A DNA stretch of 64,000 nucleotides from Aureispira sp. CCB-QB1 (GTDB taxonomy: Bacteria; Bacteroidota; Bacteroidia; Chitinophagales; Saprospiraceae). Of the stretch, positions 55,425-63,920 are shown piece after piece. The notes under the pieces are model-generated. The model had not been told where the DNA came from and made no database searches. It saw only the letters and a program-made list of their open reading frames with translations. The number at the start of each line of letters is the position of its first letter. Position 1 is the stretch's first letter. A program made the position numbers and the translations under genes. The DNA lies in contig CAMBRK010000006.1 in the NCBI GenBank assembly GCA_945870185.1, positions 41,583-105,582 on the forward strand, read 5' to 3'.

Positions 55425-58400
55425 TTATCTTATAATAGTGATGTCTTTTTTGATAATTTGCTTACCTCCATTGTAATCAGTAAGCTCTAGCATCATAATA
55501 TAAACACCTTCCTGCACGGGTTTCTGGTTAAAAGTGCCATCCCAGCCATCCGAATTTATACCTGTAGCATAATTTATCTCATCATAAACTTTATTACCCA
55601 TCCTATCGTAAATAGAGACTCTGTCCAGATTAGCCGGAATTTTATTTTTAAAAATTTCTAACCTATCATTTACACCATCTCCATTTGGAGAAAAAATATT
55701 AGGTACAAAAAATTTCAATTCTGAATCTATGGAAATTTTTATAGAAGCACGTGATTCGCAGCCATTTATTGTAAATACTTCCAAGAATATTTCTTCTGAT
55801 TTCAACCCCGTATAATCAAAATCAAAATCTGACCCTAAAACATTACCCGCAGCATCTTTCCATCTGATGATATCAATATCACTATTAGGATAATTAGATG
55901 TAAAAGAAAGTGTAGTAGACTCGTTAAACACCAATGTTAAGGCTTCATCTGATTTTACCGTGAAAAGCTGAGGTTCTATTATCTCAAAACTACTCTGGTA
56001 AACACATTCATGAATATCACGAACTTCCAAATTATACACACCTGATTTTAATTGTTCAATATTAAGGGTGGTTAGCTTTTGACCATTTAGGTAATACGTA
56101 TAAGGCGCAAAACCACCTACTGCAGTATTTATATCAACCGAACCATTAGACTCTCCAAAGCAAAGGGGATTTTCATAGGTAAAGTTCAAAGCAGAAGGTT
56201 TATTGGTCTCTTCCGTTATGTTTAAAACCCCAGACTTAGCGCAACCATTAGATTTATCCAACACATTGATCGCATAAGACCCTGGGCTACCCACTTCAAG
56301 TTTCAGATCAGTGTCTTTTGAAAGAATTTTACCATTTGACGTGCTCCACCGATATTCCATTTGGGGATTTAAGCTAGATTGTGGAGTAATTTCTATCGAT
56401 TTTGTATTACAATTCCATTTAGGTAGATTTGTATCTATGGTGAGTGTTGGGTCTATTTTTTTATCAGCAACAAATAAGGATTTTTTACTCCAGCATTTAC
56501 TAGTGCTTGCCAACACATCTACTTGATAGGTACCTTCTTTGGTCACCAAATGACTGATTTTATCAATATGGCTGCCATGAAATTCTTCTGATCCGGCATC
56601 AATTTTATTCCATCTTATAGAATCAAACGACATATTTACCGCAGCAGTCATTAAAGCTATTGGTTTATAACATGTCAGTTCGTCGCACTGAAGGTTAATA
56701 TCCGCTTTAGCAAAATTTGTATTTATGATAAAACTAGTATCCAAAATACAGCCATTTGCACCAGTCAAAGATAATCTATAAGGCAATCCAGTGCTAGCAT
56801 TAAGGGAATCAACTTCAATATTTAAGGAATTGAATTTCTGGTTTCTCGGAGAAGTCCATTGCGTATTTATGATATTATCATTGGTTATAATGGTAATAAT
56901 CGGTTTTGGATCTCTAGGTAATAAACATCTTACAATGGGCAAAAAAGCAGTAATTTCAGGCTTTTTAAAATTAGACGTAATGTCTATCTCTTCCCTATCG
57001 GCACATGTAGTACCATTGGAAGTATAAGAAGTTTCAAAAACATATTTACCTGATTTGTCAATCACTGTAGTAGCTGCATTTTCGATTACAGTACCATTAG
57101 ATGTCAGCCATTTAGATGATACACCATTAGAAACATTGGATTGCACGATTCCATTTAATATAATGCTGCTGCGATTACAATTCAATTCCAAAGCTGAAGG
57201 TACAATGGATGCATTTAAACTAATAACTTCAACTGTAAACTTATGCTCAAGTGAACAATCTACCAAATCTTGCACTGTATAGCTGCCTGCTGAATTGTAA
57301 GCAATATTTTGAAAATTAAAAGAGCCACCATCACAAATATATTGAGTACCCAAAAGATTGAGTTTTGAAGTACCAAATACAAATTGTTTTCTTAACAATT
57401 TACAAGGATCAGCATCACAAATTACTATAGTGTCTTTAGTAATAAGTTTCCCACAATAAGTCACAGATGTCCCAGGACAAACATACTCTAATGGCTCATC
57501 AACAGAAATAGGTGGTAGTACTGTAACTGTCCAACTATTGATTTTACCAGCCGCAACATTGGCACAACTTCCCACATAAAAAGGGTTGAAATGGGTTTCA
57601 GCACTTATTGTGTAAGTTCCTGGCTCTGTAAAAATAATATCAGTATTCTTACCAGTGGATTTATTATCTTTAAAAGAAGCACCCACTGAAGGGGACACAC
57701 TCCAAGCATAACATATACTGTCCTTAGGGTTAAAATTATTGGGTGGCGCACAAGCATTACTAAAGTTTACTGCTCTTTCTGGTTCAGTCAAATTATATGT
57801 AACAGGTATATTTTTTTCAGAACAGGCAATTGTATTTTGACCAGTTATAAATCCTTCTGTCAAACTATTAGGATTAGGTGGATCTACTGGTGATGTGTCG
57901 ATACCGTGAATAACTTTAACACTAAAAGAGCAAACTGTGATAGTCACTAAATCAACGTTGAAGCCATCTAAATAAAGATAAGCAATTTCTCCAGGAACAA
58001 ACTGATTGGATGAAACTCTAAAAGTACCAGTCACCCCAGGTGGACTAGATGGGTTTTGAGAGCAATCTAGCCATTTGTTTTTACTACAACCACTATACAG
58101 ACCTACTTGAACTCCGGCATTTGGGTGTGTACCGGCATTCAATCCGTTTTTGATATCAAATAAGTAACATGAATGAACATTGAGCTCTAAAGTTACAGAA
58201 GTAGAACAAGGGACAAATGAAAACCAAATAATATTTTGAGCTGTACCATTTCCATTGCAAATGCCTCCAGACCAAAGTTGAGGTGCACTGTTTTTTTCTG
58301 GCAATTTCCCAGTGTACCCATCTAATTCGCTTCCACAAATATACTTTGCACTAGTACAAATTTCTCCCGGAGGGCCTGATTCAAATACACATTGCGCTTT

Positions 58401-58466
58401 TAGAGAATCCTTTTGAATCCATAAAAAAGCTAAAAAAACCAAACCTAAAATTTTTTCAAACTTCAA
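55425..58466 (-). CDS. Large secreted protein with PKD, SprB-like repeat and T9SS type B (CHU_C) domain
   Basis: This 1013-residue protein has a signal peptide (ending DSLKAQ). A Cys-containing N-terminal lectin-like region (about 25-185) has ENSAPQLWSGG, then SVTLELNVHSC. A PKD-type module near 230-315 ends in GTYTISAETHF, and several Ig-like modules follow. Near residues 768-830 is an SprB-type repeat (CFGESNGSVDINTAVGG, then YTYYLNGQ). The end has the gliding-motility CHU_C/type B sorting domain with FFVPNIFSPNGDGVNDRLEIF and VSIYDRMGNKVYDE. It is exported by T9SS and anchored or released at the surface. Its ligand is unknown. Confidence 0.88.
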   Translation of the reverse strand: MKFEKILGLVFLAFLWIQKDSLKAQCVFESGPPGEICTSAKYICGSELDGYTGKLPEKNSAPQLWSGGICNGNGTAQNIIWFSFVPCSTSVTLELNVHSCYLFDIKNGLNAGTHPNAGVQVGLYSGCSKNKWLDCSQNPSSPPGVTGTFRVSSNQFVPGEIAYLYLDGFNVDLVTITVCSFSVKVIHGIDTSPVDPPNPNSLTEGFITGQNTIACSEKNIPVTYNLTEPERAVNFSNACAPPNNFNPKDSICYAWSVSPSVGASFKDNKSTGKNTDIIFTEPGTYTISAETHFNPFYVGSCANVAAGKINSWTVTVLPPISVDEPLEYVCPGTSVTYCGKLITKDTIVICDADPCKLLRKQFVFGTSKLNLLGTQYICDGGSFNFQNIAYNSAGSYTVQDLVDCSLEHKFTVEVISLNASIVPSALELNCNRSSIILNGIVQSNVSNGVSSKWLTSNGTVIENAATTVIDKSGKYVFETSYTSNGTTCADREEIDITSNFKKPEITAFLPIVRCLLPRDPKPIITIITNDNIINTQWTSPRNQKFNSLNIEVDSLNASTGLPYRLSLTGANGCILDTSFIINTNFAKADINLQCDELTCYKPIALMTAAVNMSFDSIRWNKIDAGSEEFHGSHIDKISHLVTKEGTYQVDVLASTSKCWSKKSLFVADKKIDPTLTIDTNLPKWNCNTKSIEITPQSSLNPQMEYRWSTSNGKILSKDTDLKLEVGSPGSYAINVLDKSNGCAKSGVLNITEETNKPSALNFTYENPLCFGESNGSVDINTAVGGFAPYTYYLNGQKLTTLNIEQLKSGVYNLEVRDIHECVYQSSFEIIEPQLFTVKSDEALTLVFNESTTLSFTSNYPNSDIDIIRWKDAAGNVLGSDFDFDYTGLKSEEIFLEVFTINGCESRASIKISIDSELKFFVPNIFSPNGDGVNDRLEIFKNKIPANLDRVSIYDRMGNKVYDEINYATGINSDGWDGTFNQKPVQEGVYIMMLELTDYNGGKQIIKKDITIIR

Positions 58467-58564
58467 AACTCTAAATTTTTAAATCAAAAATCACTATAAT
58501 ACTGATTGATAAATATTTACAAATATTATAATATCATATAGGTTATGATAATTTAATATTGGAG

Positions 58565-58572
58565 CAAAATTA
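58565..58572 (-). promoter_or_regulatory. Bacteroidota -7 promoter box
   Basis: TAATTTTG on the minus strand, about 98 bases upstream of the 1013-residue T9SS type B gene. Confidence 0.4.
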
Positions 58573-58858
58573 ACAAATTTATTCGCAATTCATACTATAT
58601 AACAATAAAAACTATACCAAAAAAATGAACGTATAGTTAAAATAAAAGTTAACCCTTTTAGAATGACTGTGAATTAGAAGATTAAATGCTACGATATGTA
58701 GATTTTACTCTAAATATAAGTTTTTAAAGAACTTAATTGTTATCACTTAAAAGAAATAAAAAAGTCAGATTCGAGCCATAAAGCCACAATAAAATAAGCA
58801 CATCGTTGATAAATCGTGCACCATCATTTCTTTTAGCAAATATTTAGTATTAATTTCA

Positions 58859-58866
58859 TACCTTTG
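58859..58866 (+). promoter_or_regulatory. Bacteroidota -7 promoter box of ychF
   Basis: TACCTTTG, 38 bases upstream of ychF. Confidence 0.6.
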
Positions 58867-58904
58867 CGGCTCTTAATAAAAATAAGCTTTTAAACCAGAT
58901 CAAT

Positions 58905-60002
58905 ATGGGACTTCAGTGTGGTATCGTAGGCCTACCAAATGTAGGAAAATCAACCCTTTTTAATGCACTCACTTCAGCGAAAGCATTGGCGGCTAATTAT
59001 CCGTTTGCTACTAAAGAACCTAATTTAGGTATGATTGTGGTGCCAGATGAGAGACTTAACAAACTAGAAGAACTGGTGGAACCTCAAAAAGTTATCCCTA
59101 CCAGCGTAGAGATTCTGGATATTGCAGGTTTAATTAAAGGAGCGAGCAAGGGAGAAGGACTTGGCAATCAATTTTTAGCTAACATACGCGAAGTTGATGC
59201 GATCATACACGTGGTAAGATGTTTTGAAGATGACAATGTGATCCACGTGGATGGCAGTGTAGATCCTGTGAGAGATAAGGAAATTATTGATCTAGAATTG
59301 ATCTTTAAGGACATTGAAACAATGGAAAAAAGAATCGATAAGCTAAAAAAACAAGCTAAATCAGGATCAAAAGATGATGCCATCAATGTAGAATGGGCAG
59401 ATACGCTCTTGAAGCATCTAGAAAGTGAAAAACCTGCTAGAAGTTTTGAAGTTGAAGAATCTTTTGAAGAATTGTTTAAGGATTTATGCTTATTGACTAG
59501 TAAGCCTATATTATATGTTTGTAATGTAGACGAATCATCAGTAGCAGATGGGAATAAGCATACCCAAAGATTTTATGAAGCCGTAAAAACTGAAAATGCT
59601 GAAGTATTACTGATTTGTGCTGGTATAGAAGCTGAAATTGCAGAATTGGAGAGCAAAGAAGAGCGAATGGAATTTATTGAAGCAATGGGGCTGAATGAAC
59701 CTGGAGTAAATAAGATTATCAAAGCTGCGTATAGATTGCTCAACTTATACACATACTTTACTGCAGGAGTAAAAGAAGTTAGGGCCTGGACGATTAAGAA
59801 AGGCTGGAAAGCTCCACAAGCAGCAGGAGTTATACACACAGACTTCGAGAAAGGGTTCATCAGAGCAGAAGTTATAAAATACAATATTTTTGTTCAATAT
59901 GGCTCAGAATCTGCCGTCAAAGAAGCGGGTAAAATGGGAGTAGAAGGTAAAGAATATGTAGTAGAAGACGGTGACATCATGCACTTTAGATTTAACGTAT
60001 AA
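58905..60002 (+). CDS. ychF: Redox-regulated ATPase YchF (Obg-like)
   Basis: This 365-residue Obg-like ATPase has the P-loop GLPNVGKSTLFNALTSA, switch ILDIAGLIKGASKGEGLGNQFLANIREVDAI, and a variant specificity motif (YVCNVDES, where Obg GTPases have NKxD). Absence of the NKxD motif is why family members prefer ATP. A helical coiled coil (about 120-200) and a C-terminal TGS domain follow (YTYFTAGVKEVRAWTIKKG to MHFRFNV). It binds ribosomes and modulates stress responses. The pseudouridine synthase gene begins almost at its stop codon. Confidence 0.96.
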   Translation: MGLQCGIVGLPNVGKSTLFNALTSAKALAANYPFATKEPNLGMIVVPDERLNKLEELVEPQKVIPTSVEILDIAGLIKGASKGEGLGNQFLANIREVDAIIHVVRCFEDDNVIHVDGSVDPVRDKEIIDLELIFKDIETMEKRIDKLKKQAKSGSKDDAINVEWADTLLKHLESEKPARSFEVEESFEELFKDLCLLTSKPILYVCNVDESSVADGNKHTQRFYEAVKTENAEVLLICAGIEAEIAELESKEERMEFIEAMGLNEPGVNKIIKAAYRLLNLYTYFTAGVKEVRAWTIKKGWKAPQAAGVIHTDFEKGFIRAEVIKYNIFVQYGSESAVKEAGKMGVEGKEYVVEDGDIMHFRFNV

Positions 60003-60004
60003 AA

Positions 60005-60733
60005 CTGATTACTATCACACAAGATTTTAAATATTATATTTTTTACAAGCCTTACAATGTACTCAATCAGTTTAGTAAAGAGAGGCCTGATCATATCACC
60101 CTAGCAGATTTTCTGTTGGTTGAAAAGGATGTTTATCCCATAGGTAGATTGGACAAAGACTCAGAAGGTCTCACTATACTCACCAATGACACTTCATTTA
60201 ATGCTGCTTTGCTCCACCCTACCAATAAACATAAACGGACTTATATGGTACAGGTGGATAACGATATCAATGAGAAATCCATACAACAAATTTCTCAAGG
60301 TGTGGAAATAAAACTTGACAACGGCACCTACAAAACCAGACCCTGTATCGTTAAAAAGCTTCAAAAGCCACCTGTATTACCAGAAAGAAATCCACCTGTT
60401 AGATTCAGACAAAATATTCCAACATCTTGGGCTCTGATAGAACTCACTGAAGGTAAAAATAGACAGGTAAGGAAAATGTTTGCAGCTGTTGGATTCCCTG
60501 TACTTCGGTTAGTCAGAGTACAAATAGAAGACCTTAAGCTAGGTAAGCTTGAGCCTGGAAAACATTATACTATTCAAAAAGAAGAACTGATAAAACTACT
60601 ACACATAACTCCGGAATCCCTAAAGCCTAAAGCCGCTAGAAAACCACATCCTCTCAAAATAAAAGCAAAAGCAAAGCCTAACTCAGCCAAAACTAGTAGT
60701 AAGTTCAATCCAAATATCAAAAAGAAAAAGTAA
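60005..60733 (+). CDS. RsuA/RluE-type pseudouridine synthase with no AUG start
   Basis: The first standard start codon (TTG at 60116) lies inside the catalytic domain, yet in-frame codons from about 60005 clearly encode the missing N-terminus. DFKYYIFYKPYNVLNQFSKE is the family's opening strand. The catalytic aspartate sits in GRLDKDSEGLTILTND, and GKNRQVRKMFAAVGFPVLRLVR is also typical. After an in-frame stop at 59993 the only candidates are ATA (59999), CTG (60005), ATT (60008) and ATC (60014), all next to the ychF stop. A basic tail (KPKAARKPHPLKIKAKAK) should bind rRNA. It modifies a uridine in 23S or 16S rRNA; which one is unclear. Confidence 0.75.
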   Translation: MITITQDFKYYIFYKPYNVLNQFSKERPDHITLADFLLVEKDVYPIGRLDKDSEGLTILTNDTSFNAALLHPTNKHKRTYMVQVDNDINEKSIQQISQGVEIKLDNGTYKTRPCIVKKLQKPPVLPERNPPVRFRQNIPTSWALIELTEGKNRQVRKMFAAVGFPVLRLVRVQIEDLKLGKLEPGKHYTIQKEELIKLLHITPESLKPKAARKPHPLKIKAKAKPNSAKTSSKFNPNIKKKK

Positions 60734-60806
60734 TTCCAATTATCTTTTTAATTCATTTTTTAATTTTCAGTATGAGGTCTTGATTAGTTTGAAAACATTT
60801 AAACTG

Positions 60807-60814
60807 TAATTTTG
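60807..60814 (+). promoter_or_regulatory. Bacteroidota -7 promoter box
   Basis: TAATTTTG, 26 bases upstream of the DUF2452 gene, with TTTG at 60788 (spacing 15, shorter than usual). Confidence 0.5.
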
Positions 60815-60839
60815 TATTGGTAACTAACAATATCGACTT

Positions 60840-61280
60840 ATGAATGATGTAAAAAACCCTATAGATAAGGATAAGATCACCGAGACACCCCATTTATTAC
60901 CTTATGCGCATCATGTGGGTAGCGCTATTATTAAGCCATTGGATAAGGGTAAAACTAAAGGTGTGGCCATGAAAGCAATGTACCAACAGACCGAAACTCA
61001 ACTAACCCAAATCAAGGAACAAGTAGAGACGCTTATCCGACAAGCTCAAGCCATACATGATCGAATTCACATCTCTGAGAAAATCTATAAAGCTGATTGT
61101 GGTTTTAAACCAATACATGGCAGCACTTACTATCTTTACGAGAAAAAGGATAAGACATGGACAATATCTATGGTCTCGCCTAGTGAATGGGGCAACAGAA
61201 TGCCCTACAATTTTGTGGCTACAATTGAACTACTAGCTGATAGCACTTGGAAGATTATAGAAAAATCAGCCGATATTTAA
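60840..61280 (+). CDS. DUF2452 family protein
   Basis: This 146-residue cytoplasmic protein matches DUF2452: NPIDKDKITETPHLLPYAHHVGSAII at the start, a long helix (YQQTETQLTQIKEQVETLIRQAQAI), and the beta-rich end FKPIHGSTYYLYEKKDKTWTISMVSPSEWG. The C-terminal part is conserved from bacteria to animals, but its function is unknown. It has its own promoter and sits alone between the pseudouridine synthase and the rhomboid protease. Confidence 0.75.
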   Translation: MNDVKNPIDKDKITETPHLLPYAHHVGSAIIKPLDKGKTKGVAMKAMYQQTETQLTQIKEQVETLIRQAQAIHDRIHISEKIYKADCGFKPIHGSTYYLYEKKDKTWTISMVSPSEWGNRMPYNFVATIELLADSTWKIIEKSADI

Positions 61281-61361
61281 GTTGATTATTTTTTTATAAA
61301 TATTTCAACCTACGCAGCTTTAAAAAACTACATAAGTTCGTTTGTTTCGACTATTAGTCAG

Positions 61362-61369
61362 TATATTTG
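61362..61369 (+). promoter_or_regulatory. Bacteroidota promoter of the rhomboid gene
   Basis: TATATTTG with TTTG at 61341-61344 (spacing 17), 17 bases upstream of the ATG. Confidence 0.6.
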
Positions 61370-61385
61370 CCCATAAATACTTATT

Positions 61386-62009
61386 ATGACCATTACTCTA
61401 GTCCTTGTCATCATTACTTGCATAGTTTCCATAGCTTGTTTCAACAATCAAAATTTATTTAATCAACTCAAGCATTATCCTATTATTGAAGCTCGAAAAG
61501 GAGAATATTTCAGATGGTTGACTTCAGGTTTTGTTCATGGTGATGTCATGCATTTATTTATCAATATGTTTGTGCTCCACGAATTTGGAAGGACTATAGA
61601 ATCTTATTTATCTTTTCATTTCGGGGCCACTGTGGGTGGTATATTATTTGTTGTTTCCTACCTACTCATTATCGTGATGGGCGACATACCTACCTATTAC
61701 AAAAATAAAGAAAACCCACATTTTGCTAGTGTAGGTGCGTCAGGTGGAGTTTCTGGAATTATTTTTATGTTTATTCTTTTAAAACCATGGAGTATGTTGG
61801 GCTTGTTTGCTATCATACCTGTACCCGCAATAGTTTTTGGTATCTTGTATTTATGGTATTCTACTTGGGCATCCAAAAATCAAAATGGAAATATAGACCA
61901 TGAAGCGCATTTTTATGGTGCAGTCGCAGGAGTTTTGATAGCTGTAATTAGCAGACCCCAAATAATAATGGAGTTCACTCATAAACTGATCAATGAGTTT
62001 CCATTATAA
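61386..62009 (+). CDS. Rhomboid family intramembrane serine protease
   Basis: This 207-residue protein has about six transmembrane helices. The first extracellular loop contains FRWLTSGFVHGDVMHLFINMFVLHEFG, carrying the conserved HxxxN. The catalytic serine is in GASGGVSGIIF (about residue 118). The catalytic histidine is in HEAHFYGAVAGVL (about residue 177). The enzyme cuts transmembrane proteins within the bilayer; the substrate is unknown. Catalytic residues are all present, so it should be active. Confidence 0.92.
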   Translation: MTITLVLVIITCIVSIACFNNQNLFNQLKHYPIIEARKGEYFRWLTSGFVHGDVMHLFINMFVLHEFGRTIESYLSFHFGATVGGILFVVSYLLIIVMGDIPTYYKNKENPHFASVGASGGVSGIIFMFILLKPWSMLGLFAIIPVPAIVFGILYLWYSTWASKNQNGNIDHEAHFYGAVAGVLIAVISRPQIIMEFTHKLINEFPL

Positions 62010-62052
62010 TACAAAAAACTTAACTTAGGATATATTTCCCGAAAGGGTACTT

Positions 62053-62709
62053 TTACTTATTTGCTTTAGCGTGATCCTCTAGAAACTTTGCTAAACCTAT
62101 ATCAGTAAGTGGATGGTTTAATAAACCTAGGATACTGCTTAGTGGACATGTAACTACATCGGCTCCAGCTTTGGCAGCTTGAACGATATGTAATGGAGTA
62201 CGAATAGATGCAGCAAGAATTTCAGTAGAATAACCTTGAATAGAATAAATAGAAACAATTTCTTCAATAAGTTTCATTCCATCCCATGAGATATCATCTA
62301 CTCTACCTACAAATGGAGAAAGGTAACTTGCACCTGCTTTGGCAGCTAAAATAGCTTGTCCTGCAGAAAACACTAATGTACAGTTTGTGTTGATTCCGTT
62401 TTCGGAAAAATAAGAAATAGCTTTAATCCCATCTTTAGTCATAGGTACCTTTACGACGATATTATCCGCTAAATCAGCTAGTTTTTTTCCTTCTTCGATC
62501 ATGCCCTTAAAATCAGTGGAGATGACTTCAGCACTAACATCACCTTCAACCAACTTAGCGATTTTTTTATAGTGGGAAATGATGTTTTTATCTCCTGATA
62601 TACCTTCTTTGGCCATTAAGGATGGATTCGTAGTTACTCCATCTAGGATACCAAGATCCATAGCTTCCTTTATCTGATCTATGTTGGCAGTATCAATAAA
62701 AAACTTCAT
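62053..62709 (-). CDS. Transaldolase / fructose-6-phosphate aldolase-like
   Basis: This 218-residue TIM-barrel enzyme starts MKFFIDTANIDQIKEAMDLGILDGVTTNPSLMAKEG, the short bacterial transaldolase (TalC/FSA) form. The Schiff-base lysine is in NIVVKVPMTKDGIKA, and LVFSAGQAILAAKAGASYLSPFVGRVDD follows. It transfers a three-carbon unit between sugar phosphates in the pentose phosphate pathway, or cleaves fructose-6-phosphate. An ORF opening 57 bases upstream is rejected because it overlaps the SRP RNA gene. Confidence 0.93.
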   Translation of the reverse strand: MKFFIDTANIDQIKEAMDLGILDGVTTNPSLMAKEGISGDKNIISHYKKIAKLVEGDVSAEVISTDFKGMIEEGKKLADLADNIVVKVPMTKDGIKAISYFSENGINTNCTLVFSAGQAILAAKAGASYLSPFVGRVDDISWDGMKLIEEIVSIYSIQGYSTEILAASIRTPLHIVQAAKAGADVVTCPLSSILGLLNHPLTDIGLAKFLEDHAKANK

Positions 62710-62740
62710 GTTGGGGATATTTAGGTGTGAAAATAAAAAT

Positions 62741-62831
62741 GTGAGGAAACACGCCGTGCCGCTCAACTTCTTACCCTTGCTGTATTTCTACCCTGGGGGA
62801 GTTCAGAAGGAGCTGGCCGCATGCCCCTCAC
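62741..62831 (-). ncRNA. ffs: Signal recognition particle RNA (small bacterial type)
   Basis: The minus strand forms a hairpin of about 91 bases with GTGAGG/CCTCAC closing its ends. The SRP core appears as CCCCCAGGGTAGAAATACAGC followed by AAGGGTAAG, the asymmetric loop and tetraloop region bound by Ffh. The region is much more GC-rich than its surroundings. A TACCTTTG promoter box ends five bases before the 5' end. SRP RNA with Ffh targets nascent membrane proteins. The ends are approximate. Confidence 0.88.
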
Positions 62832-62835
62832 AACG

Positions 62836-62843
62836 CAAAGGTA
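62836..62843 (-). promoter_or_regulatory. Bacteroidota -7 promoter box of the SRP RNA gene
   Basis: TACCTTTG on the minus strand, with TTTG at 62864-62861. Confidence 0.7.
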
Positions 62844-63126
62844 TAAAAAAAAACCATTTCCAAAAATATAAACAGTAACTTTTAGTTCATAATTATCATA
62901 TCACAAACTGGCATGCTATATTAAACCATTATCTATCAACAACATAAGGAGAATTTAATATTTAATAATTATTGAAAACGATTTGAATAATCCTCCAAGA
63001 ATGTTAATTCAATATGTGCTAAGGAATAGGTATAATCGCATTAGTCTCATCTAAAAAATCGCTTTCAACTAGTTCAAAATACTGCAAACTTTACAAAAAT
63101 TATATTGGGTATATCTTAGAATAGAT
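62844..63126. other. AT-rich intergenic region
   Basis: Divergent spacer between the SRP RNA and the MazG-like gene. Apart from promoters at its two ends I see nothing in it. Confidence 0.35.
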
Positions 63127-63134
63127 TACTTTTG
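63127..63134 (+). promoter_or_regulatory. Bacteroidota -7 promoter box
   Basis: TACTTTTG, 27 bases upstream of the MazG-like gene. Confidence 0.55.
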
Positions 63135-63161
63135 CATCTTTAACCAAACAGATAAAATACA

Positions 63162-63659
63162 ATGGCAAAAAAATACCAAATTTTCGACGAACCTGCGGCC
63201 CTAACTTCTGTAGCTGCCTTTCATGATATGTTTCAAATGCCTGTCTTACTTACGCCAGCGATCCCAACCGAAAACAGATGTCAACTCAGAGTTGCATTAC
63301 TCCAAGAAGAATTGGATGAATTAAAAACAGCGATATTGGAGCATGATATAGTAGGCATTGCAGATGCCTTAAGTGATTTGCAATATGTATTATCCGGAGC
63401 AGTTTTAGAATTTGGTCTTGCCAATAAGTTTAAACAACTCTTTGACGAAGTGCAACGATCTAATATGAGTAAAACTTGCAAGTCACTAGAAGTGGCACAA
63501 GCTACTCAAAAATACTACCTAAATGAAAAAAATACGGCATCTTATATTACAGAAAGAGAAGGAGAATATTTGGTATTCAGACAAGAAGACAACAAAGTAC
63601 TCAAATCTGTGGAATATTCCGAAGCCAATCTTGAAGCTATTGTTTTTGATAAAGCTTGA
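63162..63659 (+). CDS. MazG-like nucleotide pyrophosphohydrolase family protein
   Basis: This 165-residue protein has an all-alpha NTP-pyrophosphatase core: VALLQEELDELKTAI supplies the EExxE-type metal ligands, and IVGIADALSDLQYVLSGAVLEFG the ExxD-type second set. NKFKQLFDEVQRSNMSK is typical of the PRA-PH/MazG-like subgroup. Such enzymes clear unwanted nucleoside triphosphates to monophosphates. The C-terminal 45 residues are family-specific. It has its own promoter and sits beside a broken secreted-protein gene. Confidence 0.85.
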   Translation: MAKKYQIFDEPAALTSVAAFHDMFQMPVLLTPAIPTENRCQLRVALLQEELDELKTAILEHDIVGIADALSDLQYVLSGAVLEFGLANKFKQLFDEVQRSNMSKTCKSLEVAQATQKYYLNEKNTASYITEREGEYLVFRQEDNKVLKSVEYSEANLEAIVFDKA

Positions 63660-63770
63660 CTTATTTGAGGCCAAAATAAATATCAATACTAAAAGTCTTG
63701 ATTTGATGAGTCTCCTAAAATTTTAGGTATTTACATTATAATTATTAAAAAATTAAATAAAAATTACCAA

Positions 63771-63920
63771 ATGAAAACAAGAATCTTAATGTGTACGGGC
63801 TTGTTGATACTTATCAACTATACGGTTTCTCAAGCACAAGAAACATTTTTTAACCCGGATTATGCATTAGAAAATCCCTGCCTGCCCTACGGTACGGCGA
63901 GGCAGGTATCCCGAAGCTAA
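63771..63920 (+). pseudogene. Secreted protein gene cut short by a GC-rich repeat
   Basis: From the ATG at 63771, a signal peptide (MKTRILMCTGLLILINYTVSQA) and about 12 mature residues (QETFFNPDYALENP) run straight into a GC-rich element, where the frame stops at 63918-63920 (TAA). The start looks like an authentic exported Bacteroidota protein. The 49-residue product is too short to be functional. The rest of the original gene, if it remains, lies beyond the right edge. Confidence 0.6.

Larger units (their letters stand above)
58467..58904. other. Intergenic region with two divergent promoters
   Basis: AT-rich spacer between the divergent T9SS type B gene and ychF. It carries a promoter for each and no visible gene or RNA structure. 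Confidence 0.4.

Noticed and set aside
62710..62766. Upstream extension of the transaldolase frame
   Set aside because: It runs through the 3' end of the SRP RNA gene and is not family-like. The ATG at 62709 gives the standard N-terminus.
63523..63726. Small plus-strand ORF overlapping the MazG-like gene end
   Set aside because: Out-of-frame shadow with AT-driven Lys/Ile composition and no upstream signal.
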